Shown in pieces: positions 39,601-47,250 of a stretch of DNA of 64,000 nucleotides. How positions within the stretch are numbered: position 1 is the first letter of the stretch; each line of letters opens with the position of its first letter. The notes under the pieces were generated by a model. That model was not told the origin of the DNA. It made no database searches and saw only the letters and a program-made list of their open reading frames with translations. Origin of the DNA: Paguma larvata (lineage: Eukaryota > Chordata > Mammalia > Carnivora > Viverridae); assembly GCA_030068075.1 (NCBI GenBank), contig CM057826.1, positions 109,719,746 to 109,783,745 on the forward strand, given 5' to 3'. A program made the translations under genes and the position numbers.

Positions 39601-42600
39601 AAGACCTGAGCTGAAGTCGGCCGCCCAACCAACTGAGCCACCCAGGCGCCCCCTGAGTCTTGATTTCATCTCATGTCAGAGCCTGCTTGGGAGTCTCTGT
39701 TTCCCTCTTTTGGCCCTCCCCCCCCTCAAAATACATAAACCTTAAAAAGAAGAGAGATTAACATGTTTATGGACTGACTCATGTGACTTGTGAACTCATG
39801 TTCAGACTGTATTTTTCCCCTAATTTGATCTATAGAGTTGATAAAATCTCAATTAGCATTGTAGTAGGTCCTTTTTTTTAAGACTTTCCTTTTGGGGCGC
39901 CTTGGTGGCTCAGTTGGTTGGGCGGCCAACTTCGGCTCAGGTCTTGATCTCATGGTCTGTGAGTTCGAGCCCCACATTGGGCTCTGTGCTGATGGCTCAG
40001 AGCCTGGAGCCTGCTTTGGATTCTGTGTCTCCCTCTCTCTCTGCCCTTCCCCTGCTCACACTCTGTCTCTATGTCTCTCAAAAATAAAAAAAAATAAAAA
40101 AATAAAAAAGACGCAGATGATGCTTAACCAACTGAGCTACCCAGGCGCCCCTGTGAATTTCTCTTTGTCTAGCTTTTCTTTAATTTTCTTTTTCACTGTT
40201 ACATGGTTTTCAGTGGGTAGGCCTTGTACAGCTTATGTTAAATTTATTCCTAAATGTTTTTTATATAATTGTAAATGGCATTTTAAAAAATTTTTATTTT
40301 CTAGTTCATTGCTAGAAATAGAAATGCAATTAATTTTAAATATAATGACCTCATATACTAAGACCTTGATAAATTCATTTACTCTAGTCCTTTTTTGGTC
40401 CCTAAGCATTTTCCACATACATAGTAATGCTACTTAAATAAAGATGGTTATTCTGATGTTTATCCTTGCAGTTATTTTTACTATTATACTGGTTAAGTAA
40501 TAACTTTGCATTATTCCCAATTTTAAGGGAGAAAGCATTCAGTCTCTGACCACTGTATGTGATACTGGTTTTAAGTTGAGGAAGTTCTCTTATATTTCTG
40601 TTTTGCTGAGAATTTTTGTCATAAGTGGGTGTTGAACTTTGTCAAATGCTTTTTTGGCCTCTGTTGAGATGATCATACGATTTTTCTCTTTCCTGTATAT
40701 ATATGGTGAATTTTATTCATTGGTGTTTTTTTCCATGTTAAACTGTCCTTGCCTTTCTTAGACTTTTCTGGATTCAGTATGTTAATTTTTGCGTGTATGT
40801 CTCATGAGTTGTACTGGTACTTTTTGGTGATGTGTTCATTTACTTTCAAAATCAAGGTGATACTGATTACCTGATACAATGAATGGTGTCCTCAAGTTAA
40901 TGGGAACACCTTACCTTTTCTCTTTTCTAGGAGAGTGTATATAGTACTCATATTACTTCCGTTAAAGTGTTTGCTAAAATTCACAACGCCAGTTTGGGCC
41001 TGAGATTTTCTTCGTGGGAAAGAAAGATGCCTAGGTGTCTCAGTCATTTAAGCGTCCAACTTAGGTCATGATCTCATGGCTCATGGGTTTGAGCCCCTCC
41101 CTCATCGGGCTCTGTACTGACAGCTCAGAGCCTGGAGCCTGCTTCAGATTCTTTGTCTCCCTCTGTCCCTCCCCCCAAAATAAACATTTTTTATGTTTAT
41201 GTTTTAATTCAATTTCTGTATATAAAACAACTGAAATTTTTTTTAGTCTCTTGCAAGATTGGTTGGTCTTTTCGTTTAGGTTAACTTCATTGTTTTTTAC
41301 ATTACACATAGAGTTTATAGTCGTTTGCACAGGGGAGTCAGTCTGTTAGGATATTACTCATTTTTGTTTTTAAATTTGAACTTATTCTCAAGATGACTCA
41401 CTTCCTATATACTTATACACACTTAGGGACCTCTAACTTTGGGCTAGGATCTATATTAAGGTAAATATTCTTGTGAAAAGTCAAATGTGTTACATGGTTG
41501 TAGTTGGAAATTGAACATTTTTGCTGCTTTTGTTGTTCAGAGAGGGTGTCATATAAGGTATTGTGACGTTGCTCCACTTTTTGATTGGTTTATATTGTAG
41601 AATTTTATTTCAGTTTTTTAAATTTAATACCGGTTACTAGTCTTAATCTAGTCATAATGAAAAACTATTAAGTTCATGTTTGGAATTAGGGACTATTCAT
41701 TGCTTCTTACATGTGGTTCCACAGATATATTTCTTTTCTTTCCAGAATTAAAAAACATATCTGGCCTAATGTTCCAGATCCTTCAAAGAGTCATATTGCC
41801 CAGTGGTCACCTCATGCACCTCTTAGGGTAAGATAAAGTGTTTCTGACTTGTTTACAGTTGATAAGACCAAATTGAAATGTAAATGATAAAATATTATCA
41901 TTGCTTATTCTTCAGTTCCTTATTCTATTCAGCAAACATGAAAAATACTTCACTGAACTTGCAAATTGAGAAGTTAATATGTAAACACTGCTATATGTTG
42001 GAAGGCAAGCATTTTAGATTGGATATTAAAATGAAATTTAACACTGCCAATTTCATACTGTTGCAGCGATTTCTAAAAACCTAGACTAAATTTCTGTCCA
42101 GTCAATCCTCGGCTCTGTAGTCTAGTAATGAAATACTGTATGTACACTAGTAGCTTATCAAAATTTAACAATTATTAGGGAATTCTGAGGAAGTCCACTC
42201 TGATTCATACTTCTTAGAATCTGATGTCTGGACCAAATTACTGAGAAGTTTCAGAGATGCATTTCTCTGTGGCTTTAGCTAGAATTTACCATCTATATTT
42301 CATAGTTTATAAATGAACCTATGCCATAGGTAATAATACATTTTTTCTTTCTTTCTTAGCATAATTTTAATTCAAAAGATCAAATGTATTCAGATGGCAA
42401 TTTCACTGATGTAAGTGTTGTGGAAATAGAAGCAGCAAATGACAAAAAGCCTTTCCCAGAAGATCTGAAATCAGTGGACCTGTTTAGGAAGGAAAAAATC
42501 AGTACCGAAGGACACAGCAGTGGTATTGGAGGGTCTTCGTGCATGTCATCCTCTAGGCCAAGCATTTCTAGCAGTGATGAAAACGAGTCTGCCCAAAACA

Positions 42601-43097
42601 CTTCAGGCACTGTCCAGTATTCCACAGTGGTACACAGTGGCTACAGACACCAGGTTCCATCGGTCCAAGTTTTCTCAAGATCTGAGTCCACCCAACCCTT
42701 GTTAGATTCTGAAGAGCGGCCTGAAGATCTACAGCTGGTAGATAACACAGATAGCAGTGTTGGCAATTTGCCCAGGCAACAGTATTTCAAACAAAACTGC
42801 AGTCAACCTGAAACCAGTCCAGATATTTCACATTTTGAAAGGTCAGAGCATGTTTCATCAGTCAATGAAGATGATTTTGTTAGACTCAAACAGCAGATTT
42901 CAGATATTTCACAGTCCTGTGGATCTGGGCAAATGAAAATGTTTCAAGAAATTTCTGTAGCAGATGCTTTTGGTCCACGTACTGAGGGACAGGTAGAGAG
43001 ATTTGAAACCGTTGGGATGGAGGCTGAAGTTGATGAAGGAATGCCTAAAAGCTACTTACCACAGACTGTCAGGCGAGGTGGCTACATGCCTCAGTGA
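12622..43097 (+). CDS. IL6ST: Interleukin-6 receptor subunit beta (gp130), 15 coding exons, 918 aa
   Basis: Type I membrane receptor shared by IL-6, IL-11, LIF, OSM, CNTF, CT-1 and IL-27; it signals through JAK1/2-TYK2 to STAT3, and through SHP2 to ERK. Joined coding exons: 12622-12685, 17165-17470, 18324-18444, 24606-24772, 25305-25459, 27171-27330, 30132-30214, 30890-31100, 31636-31818, 33671-33772, 34162-34308, 34600-34740, 37850-37946, 41746-41827, 42360-43097. The sum is 2757 nt, giving 918 codons plus TGA with no internal frame break, equal to human gp130. Domains by residue: signal 1-22, Ig-like D1 to 124, D2 to 220, D3 to 325 (WSDWS 310-314), D4 to 423, D5 to 518, D6 to 614, membrane helix about 620-641, Box 1 651-658, then the tail. 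The start ATG has A at -3. All introns are GT-AG except intron 5 (GC-AG). Identity rests on near-complete agreement with human gp130 throughout and is effectively certain. Confidence 0.98.
13058..13306. mobile_element. hAT-type MITE with CAG...CTG inverted ends
   Basis: Left end CAGTACTGCTCAAAC and right end GTTTGAAAAGCACTG are inverted repeats with a few mismatches; 249 bp between the outer bases. In intron 3. Confidence 0.6.
13681..13860 (+). mobile_element. MIR SINE
   Basis: TATCAGCTGTAGGACTTTGG, TGCCTCAGTTTCCTGATCTATG, GGGATTAAATGAGTTA and GTGCCTGGCCCACAGTAAAC follow the MIR consensus in order. Confidence 0.85.
14335..14900. repeat. Old mammalian interspersed repeat, family not assigned
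   Basis: ATTGCTGCCTCACAAATTACTCTAAAACTTCAGGCTTAAAATGACA and, further right, AAGAAGAGCATGTGGGATGGGA and TTTGGAAAATACAGTCTTCC are familiar ancient repeat phrases. I cannot name the family reliably. Confidence 0.4.
15775..15925 (-). mobile_element. MIR SINE, antisense
   Basis: GATGCCAAGCATTGTAATAGGTG, CTAAGTAATTTTTAATCTCA and TAACTTCATTTTCCAAGTG...AAACTGAAGCTCAG match the inverted MIR consensus. Confidence 0.75.
15950..16545 (-). mobile_element. Ancient CR1/L2-clade LINE relic, antisense
   Basis: GAGCTGGGAGATAGGGATTCAGTTGTCATCAGCATGGAG and GGTATAGTTAAAGCC are the inverted remains of a reverse-transcriptase YADD region. Highly degraded. Confidence 0.45.
17165..17470 (+). CDS. IL6ST: IL6ST exon 4: Ig-like domain D1
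   Basis: 306 nt, phase 1 at both ends, residues 22-124. Begins GELLEPCG. It encodes the Ig-like domain that contacts cytokine site III, with its four cysteines (EPCG, AVCV, EKCM, LTCN) and sequons such as NFT and NGT. Acceptor TCCTTTTCAG, donor GGCT|GTAAGT. An open frame that starts upstream at 17113 is intronic and is not the gene start. Confidence 0.97.
18324..18444 (+). CDS. IL6ST: IL6ST exon 5: first half of D2
   Basis: 121 nt, residues 124-164, starting LPPEKP and containing the first D2 disulphide pair (SCIV and MMCQW). Acceptor TCCCTTTTAG. The donor is GC: AATG|GCAAGT. Joining at this point gives EW-ATEKF, matching human EWATHKF; using the GT at 18449 instead shifts frame to an early stop. 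The exon has a broken copy 2.3 kb downstream (20417-20672). Confidence 0.95.
18548..18760 (-). mobile_element. Feline tRNA-Lys SINE, antisense
   Basis: ATTTATTTATTTATTTTGAGAGAGAG start; head complement ends CCACTGAGCCACTCAGGTGCC. Just inside intron 5. Confidence 0.88.
18775..19870 (-). mobile_element. Old L1-class relic, antisense, with nested insertions
   Basis: AATCCCCATGTACTCATCATCCAACTTTAG, CAGACATCATATCATCTCATCC and CAGTTAGTATTCATG, continuing after 19510 with CATATTCCTCTGTGCCCTC and GTTAGATCTAGGCACTTAATTAGATT. Broken by the SINE at 19011 and a second L1 3' end at 19338-19510. Confidence 0.55.
19011..19225 (+). mobile_element. Feline tRNA-Lys SINE
   Basis: GGGGTGCCTGGGTGGCCCAG head, and tail TGAATAAACGTTTAGAAAAAAAAAA. 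Confidence 0.92.
19925..22140 (-). mobile_element. Antisense L1 carrying the exon 5 copy
   Basis: 3' region from 19925 (GCATATAGCACGGTG, TTAGTATCTTATAACTGG), then inverted ORF2 text after the insertion (TATGGCTGAATAATATTCC at 20687, GATGTTGAGCATCTTTTCATG near 21093, CTTTACTGAATTCATCGATTAG near 22102). Interrupted at 20417-20672. Confidence 0.8.
20417..20672 (+). pseudogene. Broken copy of IL6ST exon 5 with its upstream intron
   Basis: A direct copy of 18151-18405: about 170 bp of intron 4, the acceptor AG, and the first two-thirds of exon 5, then an abrupt return to L1 sequence. By eye roughly 85 percent identical. It lacks the exon end and donor. A net +2 nt indel in the exon part shifts frame and gives a stop within about 15 codons. 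It interrupts an antisense L1, which resumes on both sides. Not functional as an exon. Confidence 0.9.
22150..22375 (-). other. Non-L1 segment with an antisense open frame
   Basis: About 225 bp with no L1 resemblance between two antisense L1 pieces. On the minus strand it reads open from an ATG at 22353-22355 ([17 protein letters not shown]...) to a stop at 22128, running into the L1. Possibly a captured mRNA or old transposon fragment; I recognise no protein. Confidence 0.3.
22380..23720 (-). mobile_element. Further antisense L1-class relics
   Basis: CAGACCCATCACCTAGATCCTACAATTAAC, then CCCAGAAAGTTCACTTCTGC and ATCATGTAAATGTAATCATATAG, then CCTGCCCAAGACCTAGAATCAACCATTTC: three pieces of inverted L1 3'-end text of different ages. 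Confidence 0.5.
24606..24772 (+). CDS. IL6ST: IL6ST exon 6: second half of D2
   Basis: 167 nt, residues 164-220. Contains the second D2 disulphide pair (ADCK and ASCTV) and the conserved [12 protein letters not shown] strand. Acceptor ATATTTAG, donor AAAG|GTAGTT. Ends in phase 1. Confidence 0.97.
25305..25459 (+). CDS. IL6ST: IL6ST exon 7: first half of D3
   Basis: 155 nt, residues 220-271, from [11 protein letters not shown] to STWSQ. The interdomain linker and the first strands of the second cytokine-binding fibronectin III domain. Acceptor TTCTTCAG, donor CCAG|GTAACT; ends in phase 0. Confidence 0.97.
25795..25975 (-). mobile_element. hAT-type non-autonomous DNA transposon
   Basis: GGAGGCCAATTTCAGTCTGCC, ATAAAGCCACACTCATT, TTTGTGACACAGTGG, CCACAACCTAAAATATTTAC and TTTTTAGAAAACTTGTCAACC; the same family as 3640 and 5805. 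Confidence 0.65.
26500..26960. repeat. Ancient mammalian repeat, family not assigned
   Basis: GCCTAGGGGTGGTAACAGCC, CACTCTGCCCATATTTCC, AGTAAACCCTTCTTGAATTAAATTC and CCCTGAGACCCT are phrases of an old dispersed repeat. The 87-codon open frame here (26617-26880) is not a gene. Confidence 0.4.
27171..27330 (+). CDS. IL6ST: IL6ST exon 8: second half of D3 with the WSXWS box
   Basis: 160 nt, residues 272-325, starting IPPEDTAS. The WSDWS signature of class I cytokine receptors is at 27285-27299 (residues 310-314), preceded by KGF where human has KGY. Acceptor GATTTCAG, donor GACA|GTAAAT. Confidence 0.97.
28248..28470 (-). mobile_element. Feline tRNA-Lys SINE, antisense
   Basis: T-run start; head complement ends GCCACCCTGGTGCCC. 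Flanked by CCAGGAATCC and CCAGGAATTC. Confidence 0.92.
29011..29222 (-). mobile_element. Feline tRNA-Lys SINE, antisense
   Basis: Flanked by perfect TGGTTTTATA repeats at 29001-29010 and 29223-29232; head complement GAGCCACCCAGGTGCCC. Confidence 0.93.
29400..29602 (-). mobile_element. Feline tRNA-Lys SINE, antisense
   Basis: Target repeats ACATTTAGGGGTTTT at 29385 and 29603; head complement GAGCCACCCAGCTGCCCC. Confidence 0.93.
29818..30014 (+). mobile_element. Feline tRNA-Lys SINE, diverged
   Basis: GGGGTTCCTGGGT head with altered tRNA part, a CTCCCTCCCTCTCTGCC middle and AAATAAATAAACATGTAAAAAAA tail. Ends about 115 bp before exon 9. Confidence 0.85.
30132..30214 (+). CDS. IL6ST: IL6ST exon 9: start of D4
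   Basis: 83 nt, residues 325-352, [11 protein letters not shown] to QLIWK. First part of the membrane-proximal fibronectin III stalk. Acceptor TTTCTTTAG, donor GAAG|GTAAAA; ends in phase 0. Confidence 0.96.
30890..31100 (+). CDS. IL6ST: IL6ST exon 10: rest of D4
   Basis: 211 nt, residues 353-423, [10 protein letters not shown] to NFQ. The donor CAAG|GTTTGT departs from consensus at +3 and +4. Read-through gives G-L-Y-P-stop, and AATAAA sits at 31268, which fits a soluble-receptor isoform (see findings). Confidence 0.97.
31268..31273 (+). terminator. IL6ST: Candidate intronic poly(A) signal in intron 10
   Basis: AATAAA 168 nt past exon 10, with T-rich sequence downstream; a second AATAAA is at 31458. 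Human IL6ST is reported to make a soluble form by polyadenylation inside intron 10; use of this site in the cat is inference. Confidence 0.4.
31636..31818 (+). CDS. IL6ST: IL6ST exon 11: first part of D5
   Basis: 183 nt, residues 423-484, [11 protein letters not shown] to RTYLRG. Contains the WCVLSDKS region. Acceptor TTTTAAAG, donor AGAG|GTATAC. Phase 1 at both ends. Confidence 0.97.
32562..32766 (+). mobile_element. Feline tRNA-Lys SINE
   Basis: GGGGCACCTGGGTGGCTCAG head; flanked by AATAAACAATCTTA and AATAAACAATTTTA. Confidence 0.92.
32800..33640. other. Intron 11 remainder, nothing recognised
   Basis: AT-rich sequence up to exon 12 with no repeat or gene that I can identify. Confidence 0.5.
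33671..33772 (+). CDS. IL6ST: IL6ST exon 12: rest of D5
   Basis: 102 nt, residues 484-518, [10 protein letters not shown] to YLKQAP. Acceptor TTTCTTTAG, donor GCTC|GTAAGT. Phase 1 at both ends. Confidence 0.97.
33887..34087 (+). mobile_element. Feline tRNA-Lys SINE, young
   Basis: Near-consensus GGGGCGCCTGGGTGGCTCAG copy, (A)17 tail, perfect GAAATTTTA target repeats at 33878-33886 and 34088-34096. Lies 75 bp before exon 13. Confidence 0.95.
34162..34308 (+). CDS. IL6ST: IL6ST exon 13: first half of D6
   Basis: 147 nt, residues 518-567, [10 protein letters not shown] to IGNET. Sequons at NYT and NET. Acceptor CTGTTTTAG, donor ACTG|GTAATA. Confidence 0.97.
34600..34740 (+). CDS. IL6ST: IL6ST exon 14: second half of D6
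   Basis: 141 nt, residues 567-614, [11 protein letters not shown] to TTPKF. Last extracellular fibronectin III strands. Acceptor TTCTTCCAG, donor TTTG|GTAAGA. Confidence 0.97.
34924..35140 (-). mobile_element. Feline tRNA-Lys SINE, antisense
   Basis: Flanked by TGGATTGTTTCTTT repeats (34909 and 35141); head complement GAGCCACCCTGCCGCCCC. Confidence 0.93.
35320..35760 (+). mobile_element. Ancient CR1/L2-clade LINE relic
   Basis: CTTCTCAGCATTTGACTCGGTTGGC and CCATCCTTGAAACTGCCTCTTCC look like the decayed LSAAFDTVDH reverse-transcriptase block. A (TG)n run at 35562-35582 lies inside. Confidence 0.45.
35562..35582. repeat. (TG)n microsatellite
   Basis: About ten TG units in intron 14. Confidence 0.9.
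36650..37260 (-). mobile_element. Probable L2 relic, antisense
   Basis: AAGAAGGCATCATAGGACAGAATGAGCAAAGGCCTAAGAC resembles the inverted L2 3' region. Heavily decayed; low certainty. Confidence 0.35.
37850..37946 (+). CDS. IL6ST: IL6ST exon 15: transmembrane helix
   Basis: 97 nt, residues 614-646. AQGEIE, then a continuous hydrophobic helix (about residues 620-641, ending VLFCF), then the NKRDL stop-transfer. At 97 nt, skipping this exon would shift frame and remove the anchor, one known way of making soluble gp130 in people. Acceptor TGTTTTTTAG, donor ACCT|GTAAGT. Confidence 0.97.
39431..39652 (-). mobile_element. Feline tRNA-Lys SINE, antisense
   Basis: Near-consensus inverted copy ending GAGCCACCCAGGCGCCCC; sits directly against a sense SINE half. 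Confidence 0.93.
39653..39757 (+). mobile_element. 3' half of a tRNA-Lys SINE
   Basis: TGTCAGAGCCTGCTTGGGAGTCTCTG, a CT-rich block, then AAAATACATAAACCTTAAAAAG; the tRNA head is missing. Confidence 0.75.
39895..40110 (+). mobile_element. Feline tRNA-Lys SINE
   Basis: GGGGCGCCTTGGTGGCTCAG head and an expanded AAAATAAAAAAA tail. Confidence 0.93.
40111..40151 (-). mobile_element. Head-only fragment of a tRNA-Lys SINE, antisense
   Basis: GCTTAACCAACTGAGCTACCCAGGCGCCCC is the inverted first 30 bp or so of the SINE, with no body, directly after the sense copy's A tail. Confidence 0.8.
41025..41192 (+). mobile_element. Feline tRNA-Lys SINE, diverged
   Basis: ATGCCTAGGTGTCTCAGTCATTTAAGCGTCCAAC head; AAAATAAACATTTTTTATG end. 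Confidence 0.88.
41746..41827 (+). CDS. IL6ST: IL6ST exon 16: Box 1, JAK-binding
   Basis: 82 nt, residues 646-673. Box 1 IWPNVPDP at 41759-41782 (residues 651-658) is the proline-rich JAK-docking motif, followed by [11 protein letters not shown]. Acceptor TTTCCAG, donor TAGG|GTAAGA. Confidence 0.97.
42360..43097 (+). CDS. IL6ST: IL6ST exon 17 coding part: cytoplasmic signalling tail
   Basis: 738 nt, residues 674-918. Box 2 (VVEIEAAND), a serine-rich stretch, Y760-STVV (SHP2/SOCS3 site, human Y759, codon 42618-42620), Y768-RHQ, Y815-FKQ, Y905-LPQ and Y915-MPQ (STAT3 YxxQ sites), and the STQPLL di-leucine internalisation motif (Leu codons 42699-42704). Against human there is an extra Ala in Box 2 and a missing His in the QQISDISQ stretch, so the total length is unchanged. 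TGA at 43095. Confidence 0.98.
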   Translation, partial: HNFNSKDQMYSDGNFTDVSVVEIEAANDKKPFPEDLKSVDLFRKEKISTEGHSSGIGGSSCMSSSRPSISSSDENESAQNTSGTVQYSTVVHSGYRHQVPSVQVFSRSESTQPLLDSEERPEDLQLVDNTDSSVGNLPRQQYFKQNCSQPETSPDISHFERSEHVSSVNEDDFVRLKQQISDISQSCGSGQMKMFQEISVADAFGPRTEGQVERFETVGMEAEVDEGMPKSYLPQTVRRGGYMPQ

Positions 43098-46000
43098 GAG
43101 ACTGGTTCCTGTGAAAACTTCACTAGTACCTGTAAACTAAAGCTAACTTTGTTATTTCAGAGAAAAGTATCTTCACTCACCGAAGATGATCATTTACCCT
43201 TAAGGACAACAATAAACTGTCCTCCCATGTGGGCTATTTCCCTTCCAGAATATCTGGGATTCTACTTTCAAGCACTACATAAACTGACTTCATCCTCCGA
43301 ATAGCTGAATGATTTTGTGCTGTTTCAGGATGTTTGCACTGAAGAAAAACAGAAAGCTTGTCTAAAACTTATAAAGTAAAATTTTCTGTAGCTAGACAAC
43401 AGCTGGTCTTTAATAAGCAGTGATGTACTTAGCACAGCTCTACTGATTTTAATGAGAATAGTCACCAAATAAAGTGGCTGAGATAAAAAATCAGATGAGC
43501 ACGATCTGGACCCTCTACTTCAGCTGACAGTGTAAGCAGAGTGTTAGGTGGCATAACTCTGTGAACCCAGTTTTTGTTGTCTGACCAAAACCAACTAAAA
43601 ACTTAGTGGGCTGAATTTCAATCTTGCCAACATGAACTATTAGACATTTTCTTCCGTTGGTGTAATGATGCCAGCTACTAGATAAATGTAATTCTAGAGT
43701 TTTAATTTTGCAGATTAAAAAATATATTTTTGAACATTATATAATCTTAAGTAACTAAATTTTCAATTTTGTCATTATTCGCAATCTGAAGATCCGTTTC
43801 ACAAATTCAGCAGTTAAGAGTGCCCAGTTAAAAGCTAGGAATGAATGCCAAAGTATTTTAACCATTTTAAAAATTCTTTGCCATTTATAGACTTGTCATT
43901 TTTCTGTATATATGAACATTGACCCTTTTTGTTAAAACTTTAGAGAATTTGGTTGATGAAACACTTTATACACTATATCTTCAACTTAAAATGTTTTAAT
44001 ACGCTTTGTTTTTATTTTTAAGTAGGTCGATATTGGAAGGTTTTTTTTCCTAGTAGGTGTTTGAAGCAAGCTGGAAGACAAGGGCACTACTTAACCAAAA
44101 TAAAACACCATCCAAAAATGTACATATTGATGGTAGTTAATATCACAGGGAATACCCTGTTCTAGAGGCATTTCATGAAGAGATAGTACTTTAACACCTG
44201 TAGTTCTGAGGTAAGTGGAGCTTAGTTCCACACTGTGACTTAGAGTTTAAACCTCTTCCCAGAGGTCCCAGTTCTCTTCTTCCCAGAGAGAAAGTGAACC
44301 AGGACTCCCGGGTGTAGCACTAACCCCACTTTCACGTTTATGCCATACCCTACCCACCACATTTCACAGGAGGCGAGGGCTGAAGACAGGGGCTAAGTAT
44401 GAAAATTTTTCATGCATCATTAGTGGTTGACTAGTGTTATCAAGTAGATTTACAGAAAGTATGTTACAGCGTTTTGTCGTATTTAAGTCACAAAAATCAG
44501 GCCCATTTAAAATGATTTGTAGAGGTTATTCAAGAATAAAAGGCTAGCAGAAGTTACATTTACAGTTGAAATCTAATTCTGCTCATTATATGTGATTCTG
44601 TACATATCAGACTTCCTGTTAAATTTTATCCTTTGTATTTTTGCCTAATATGTTTGAGTTGTTTCACACACAGGGTCTTTGTGAGACAGGGCAGATGCAA
44701 TGTGAGATTGGTAGAATGACAGGATGAGAAGCCGATGAGGAAGACTGGGCACAGAGAAGTCACACTACAAGATAATGGCACCACCACCATTTAAGTTGGT
44801 CACAGCCTGATCCAAATCAGGATTAGATATCTTGCTAAGAATCTGTCAAGAAGTTTCTGTCAATTATATTTTTCGTTTCCTCCGAGTAGTCATGTTACTG
44901 TCCTCATGTTCAGCTATAATTTTCCTCTGCAGTGTTACAAAGAATTTGAGTGTGAAGTTTGTACATGGAGGTACTCAGAAAATGTAAACTCCTAATTTAA
45001 GGGGATGAGAATGAAGTCATTTAAGAAAGAACACTGTATAAACAACCCTGTTGGTGGAAAACTTGTATAGAAAATGGTACCTGGAATGACTGCCCCCCAG
45101 CTGCAAGAGCACTTTACATACACTAAGTAGATAGTTACTGTGCAGATAATCCATTCAGGAAATACAGACTGGATTGCTAATAAGCGATAAACATCTTCTG
45201 CCTGAAAGACAAGCATTCATGAAACTTGTTTAAAGTACAAAATTACTTTCCTGAGCCATGTCTTAGGATAACTTGTTTTGAGGCATGTAAATTGTATTTT
45301 AGGTAAGCAGAGAAACAGATCTGGTTTATGTGAAAATTATATATAAGTTAGTAGATGGGTTACTCAGATCTTTAGTTTCCAAAAATTTCCTTTGAAGTAA
45401 CGCTGGCACATCAGCAAACAGCCCCTCCGTAGACAGACAAAATGAAAACACTGCTACTGACGCCCTCATACAGGATTTTAAAAATAAGCATATATGCCAC
45501 ATGTATTGTAATTTGACTACTAGTCATTGGTGTGTTGGTATCTACCCTAATCCCTTATGAGGGCATGAGTAACTGTGAGAAAACTACCAAACTGCAGGCC
45601 AGCACTGATCAGTCACAGCACTTAAGAACATACCCACTGTGTAAGTAGAAGCTGGGATAAAAAAAAAAAAAAAAAAACATTCACATAGTCTGTGTTCACA
45701 TCTACCTAGCTATTCTCTACCTAGCTGTTCATTTAATTCCAACTTTACACGTGAAGTTACCTGGTCTTCTAGCTTACTCTGAAGTTAAAAGTTTAATGAA
45801 GTAGAAATCTATTTGTAAAACATTTGTTTATGAAAGCTCATCCTTAAAGGAGAACATCTAAAATAGCTTCATAAGTAGAAATCAAATTTTTAAAAACGGT
45901 TATTTTCTATCCATGTAGTTAACTAATTAAAATCATGACAAACATAAAAGCAAAATAATCCTGTTGTACAATTCCCTAAAATATTTCTTTTAACTCGCAT

Positions 46001-46307
46001 ATATTGACCACGCATAAATCAAGTGGGGGAAGTCGTCCTCCATTCTGTGATATTCCACATCATGCTCCTGTGTTTGATTTTAAGAGCAGATTTTTAAACC
46101 ATACGCCTCTGTTTTGTTGAAGTGGGTAAACTGTCAATATAATAAGCTACATAAAAATTTTAAAGTTCAATTGTGAAACATTGGACCTTTCTATTGCAGG
46201 TCGTGTTCAAAAGTAAGACTGTTTTAAAAAATTACTGTGCTTTTCTATAAATATGGAGCCATAAAATGGCAAGCTATTTATGCTTTACCTAAAATTGGTC
46301 ATGGTCA

Positions 46308-46400
46308 GGACGCCTAGCTGGCTCAGAAAAGCCTGTGACTCTTGATCTTCTGGTCATGGGTTCAAGCAAGGCCTACGGTAAGAGAAGACAAAAAAAAAAA
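46308..46400 (+). mobile_element. Degraded SINE fragment in the IL6ST 3' UTR
   Basis: GGACGCCTAGCTGGCTCAG, ACTCTTGATC, GGTCATGGGTTCAAGC, then an A run; the CT-rich middle is lost. Flanked by inverted repeats (see findings). Confidence 0.7.
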
Positions 46401-47250
46401 CCTTTGAAATCCATGACAATGACCAATTTTATTTTTTAAAGAAGGTATAATGTAGCAACTGGTCTTTGACAGCAGTTCCTTTTCAGAATGTTTATAAACA
46501 ATTCACATGTAAGTCAAAATAACTTTCTAAAGCCAAATGTACTGTCTTTTGGGTTAATCTTTTTTTGTTTTTGTGCTAATATTATGCATTAGTGTGATAT
46601 TCTACTATACATTTCATTAAAAAGAAAAGGCAACCCGGGATGAGCTCTTCTGTGTCCCTCTGTTCCTAAATTTTTAAGAGCTTTATGCAGTCAGTAGCTC
46701 CTTCAAGTGGGTTAGTTTAACTTCATTACCAAGTGCTTTAAAGTGGATGATGAAAATGCATTGAAGACCAGTGGAGATAAATGTTCTACATCTTTTATCC
46801 CTTAGAGACCAGTTTTCTCTGAATGGTAACTGCATGTTTCAAATGGTGTAACATGAATACCAAAATGTGATGTCAGATGGTTACTTTAAAGGCAGATATT
46901 TGAAAATTCTTTAGTCTTAATATATGTTTATTGAATATACTCTAAGTGTGCAATTTGCTAGTACTCCAATACAGTGATTAGCATTAGGCATGTATCCTCT
47001 CTGTATCCTAGCTATGTCCCCTTTACTTGTAAGTGCAATCCTCTCAAGTTCACTTGCTCTTTTACTCCTACCTAGTCTACCTTCTTGTAGGAGGCTTGTT
47101 TAGAGAGAGTACTGTAAGTATTTTTATGTCTACAATGAGTTGCATGTGTTAATTGTTTACCATAGCTGTCTGTCTTATGTTGACATAACTCTAAATGTTA
47201 TTGTAAACGTTCCCTATGTATCAGCTCTAATCCTTTAAGTAAACTTAAGA

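Larger units (their letters stand above)
37985..41340 (-). mobile_element. Antisense L1 filling intron 15
   Basis: 3' end text near 37990 (TTAGCTATAATTTACATGCAGTGAAATTC), then ORF2 complement (AATTTGGGGCTATTATGAATAATGTTGCC; TTCTGTTCCATTGTTCTATATGTC; TTTTTGGCCTCTGTTGAGATGATC). Interrupted by several SINEs. Confidence 0.75.

Noticed and set aside
39448..40437. Open frames with LGGSVGWAA...[13 protein letters not shown] sequence
   Set aside because: This peptide recurs at every feline SINE in the window; it is the translated SINE.
42380..42625. Antisense open frame over exon 17
   Set aside because: Shadow of the IL6ST coding sequence with no independent support.
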